The notes below the pieces were generated by a model, which worked only from the letters and a program-made list of their open reading frames with translations, was not told the DNA's origin and ran no database searches. This document shows, piece by piece, positions 62,747 through 64,000 of a DNA stretch of 64,000 bases. The stretch comes from Daejeonella sp. JGW-45 (GTDB lineage: Bacteria > Bacteroidota > Bacteroidia > Sphingobacteriales > Sphingobacteriaceae), in NCBI RefSeq assembly GCF_029360805.1, contig NZ_JARKNC010000008.1:618339-682338 (forward strand), given 5' to 3'. Within the stretch, counting starts at the first letter, position 1. The number at the start of each line of letters is the position of its first letter. The position numbers and the translations under genes are program-made.

Positions 62747-63730
62747 TTGTCGGAAATAAAAAAAATAGGCGTTTTTACGTCCGGAGGCGACGCGCCGGGC
62801 ATGAATGCATGTATCCGGGCCGTTGTCAGAACTGCAATATTTAAAAATATCGAAGTGGTGGGGATCCGTCAGGGATACCAGGGAATGCTTGAATGCAATT
62901 TTTGGGACATGACGGCCAGAGACGTTGGTAACATTATCCATATAGGTGGCACTATTTTAAAAACAGCGCGATGCCTTGAGTTTAAAACTGCCGAGGGCAC
63001 AAAAAAAGCCTATGAAAATCTGAAAGCCCACGGGATAGACGCCCTTGTAGCAATTGGCGGTGATGGGACAGCGAATGGCGCCGACCGGCTCTCGAGGACG
63101 TTTGATATTCCGGTAATGTGCATACCCGGCACGATAGACAACGATCTTAACGGATCTGACTTCACACTTGGTTTTGATACTGCCACAAATACAGTTATCG
63201 AAGCAATCGACAAGATCAGGGATACAGCCGCATCACACGACCGCCTATTTTTTATCGAAGTTATGGGGCGTGATTCGGGTTGCATCGCACTTCATGCGGG
63301 TATCGCCGGAGGTGCGGAAGCCGTACTTCTTCCCGAAAGGGAAACCGCTATAGATGAGCTGATAGAGAAGCTTTCGAGCCAGGCAAAGAACAAGAAAACG
63401 TCAAGCATAGTGATCGTTGCAGAGGGCGATAAAAACGGAGGCGCCTATCATGTTGCCGCCCGTGTAAAAGAAAAATTTGATTTTTACGACAGTAAAGTCA
63501 CTATATTAGGGCATTTACAAAGAGGTGGCAGTCCGAGCAGTTTCGACCGTATTTTAGCCAGCAGACTGGGTTTCGCTGCTGTTAAGGCGTTATTAAATGG
63601 CAGGACCCGTCAGATGGTAGGCCTTCGCGGCAACGCAATAGTGCTTACTCCTCTTGAAGAAGCATTAAATATTTCCCATTTCAAGCTTGAGGATGATCTG
63701 CTGGAAATGATAAATGTATTATCAATATAG
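62747..63730 (+). CDS. pfkA: ATP-dependent 6-phosphofructokinase
   Basis: 327 residues. Seen: GVFTSGGDAPGMNACIRA (ATP site), GGDGTANGA, the catalytic PGTIDNDLNGSDFT, GRDSGC and LGHLQRGGSPS. The commitment step of glycolysis, from fructose 6-phosphate to fructose 1,6-bisphosphate. The start is a TTG at 62747; no ATG is near and the frame then matches the family start (SEIKKIGVFTSGG). Divergent from the NUDIX-type regulator; the second BadF-type gene begins 4 bp after its stop. Confidence 0.95.
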   Translation: MSEIKKIGVFTSGGDAPGMNACIRAVVRTAIFKNIEVVGIRQGYQGMLECNFWDMTARDVGNIIHIGGTILKTARCLEFKTAEGTKKAYENLKAHGIDALVAIGGDGTANGADRLSRTFDIPVMCIPGTIDNDLNGSDFTLGFDTATNTVIEAIDKIRDTAASHDRLFFIEVMGRDSGCIALHAGIAGGAEAVLLPERETAIDELIEKLSSQAKNKKTSSIVIVAEGDKNGGAYHVAARVKEKFDFYDSKVTILGHLQRGGSPSSFDRILASRLGFAAVKALLNGRTRQMVGLRGNAIVLTPLEEALNISHFKLEDDLLEMINVLSI

Positions 63731-63734
63731 TTAT

Positions 63735-64000
63735 ATGATTGCGGTAGTTTATAGCGGGTCGAGATTTGCAGATTGGAAGTTGGCTGAAAGAGGAAAGATC
63801 GTTTCAGAATTTAAAACTCAGGGGATCAACCCGTTTTTTAGTGACAAGAACTCAATAAATCAACTACTTAACAAGAACGTTCAGCTAATCAATAATGCTG
63901 AAAAAATAAATTGGGTTTATTTTTTCGGTGCAGGCGCATCCTCACCGGAGAGACAAAAAATTATATCCGAGTCTTTTGGATCATTCTTCAGATATAGCCG
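63735..64000 (+). CDS. BadF-type kinase homologue, 5' part (cut by the window end)
   Basis: Open frame from ATG 63735 to the window edge, about 88 codons, starting MIAVVYSGSRFADWKLAERG, with FFGAGASSPERQK about 75 residues in. It aligns with the N-terminal part of the BadF-like protein at 61016 (compare YYGAGCSTEDK there). Its first phosphate loop is changed: YSGSRFADW replaces ADGGSTKTNW, losing the Asp and the Gly-Ser-Thr turn. It may be a non-catalytic or altered partner. It is 4 bp from pfkA and probably co-transcribed. Not complete here. Confidence 0.75.
   Translation, partial: MIAVVYSGSRFADWKLAERGKIVSEFKTQGINPFFSDKNSINQLLNKNVQLINNAEKINWVYFFGAGASSPERQKIISESFGSFFRYS

Overview
The window reads as a chromosomal segment of a Bacteroidota bacterium, most likely family Sphingobacteriaceae (Pedobacter-like). 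Evidence: a gliding-motility gldC homologue, DUF4199 and BatA-type proteins, a Bacteroidetes-type promoter (TTTG, about 19 bp, TAnnTTTG) ahead of the histidine operon, weak Shine-Dalgarno sites, and several TTG starts. Nearly all genes are housekeeping. I see no insertion sequence, prophage, CRISPR array, rRNA or tRNA.

Layout. 1-686: a 226-228 bp tandem array. 687-8120 (minus): hscB, rseP, dxr, a GH3-family protein, a membrane protein and two GT2 glycosyltransferases. 8351-8761: a lone receiver-domain protein. 8862-13457 (minus): DUF4199 protein, an acidic hypothetical, a dihydroorotase-like protein that has lost its metal ligands, and a BatA/VWA-type membrane protein. 13677-20999 (plus): promoter, a histidine-rich leader peptide, and the complete hisG-D-C-B-H-A-F-IE operon. 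21132-25149: WD40 protein, NlpC/P60 hydrolase, universal stress protein, ferredoxin and LuxC-like acyl-CoA reductase. 25240-28035: small protein, FtsE-like ATPase, grpE, dnaJ. 28250-34850: TonB-dependent receptor, AI-2E-type permease, a two-gene ABC exporter, Ppx/GppA phosphatase.

34808-47788 (minus): membrane protein, maf, a Spy-like periplasmic protein, kdsC, iscX, 2Fe-2S ferredoxin, a DUF2520 protein and cytochrome c maturation genes ccmF-ccmE-[gdhA]-ccmD-ccmC-ccmB, then gldC and a RhlE-type helicase. 47914-52848: outer-membrane barrel, TetR regulator, a second (probably active) dihydroorotase, hscA. 53064-56592 (minus): small hypothetical, riboflavin synthase, biotin carboxylase, threonine aldolase. 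56788-60790: fused trehalose-6-P synthase/phosphatase facing a GH15 glycosidase. 61016-64000: BadF-type kinase, NUDIX-type regulator, pfkA, and the start of a second BadF-type protein.

Working together: hscB, hscA, iscX and the Isc-type ferredoxin are parts of one Fe-S assembly machine spread over about 50 kb. The ccm genes build c-type cytochromes with a CxxxY-type CcmE. The trehalose genes and the pfkA/NUDIX/kinase group form two carbohydrate neighbourhoods.

Most interesting non-coding signals: (1) a his leader peptide with its promoter; (2) about a dozen intergenic blocks of degenerate tandem repeats, all with a strict 7-bp period but in different sequence families, several arranged as facing inverted pairs; (3) a 99-bp tandem repeat that carries two extra copies of the 3' end of gdhA; (4) a shared motif ACTTAGTGTA-N5-TACAY upstream of gdhA and between the NUDIX regulator and pfkA; (5) a 13-mer shared by the promoter of the outer-membrane gene and the start of the divergent TetR gene.
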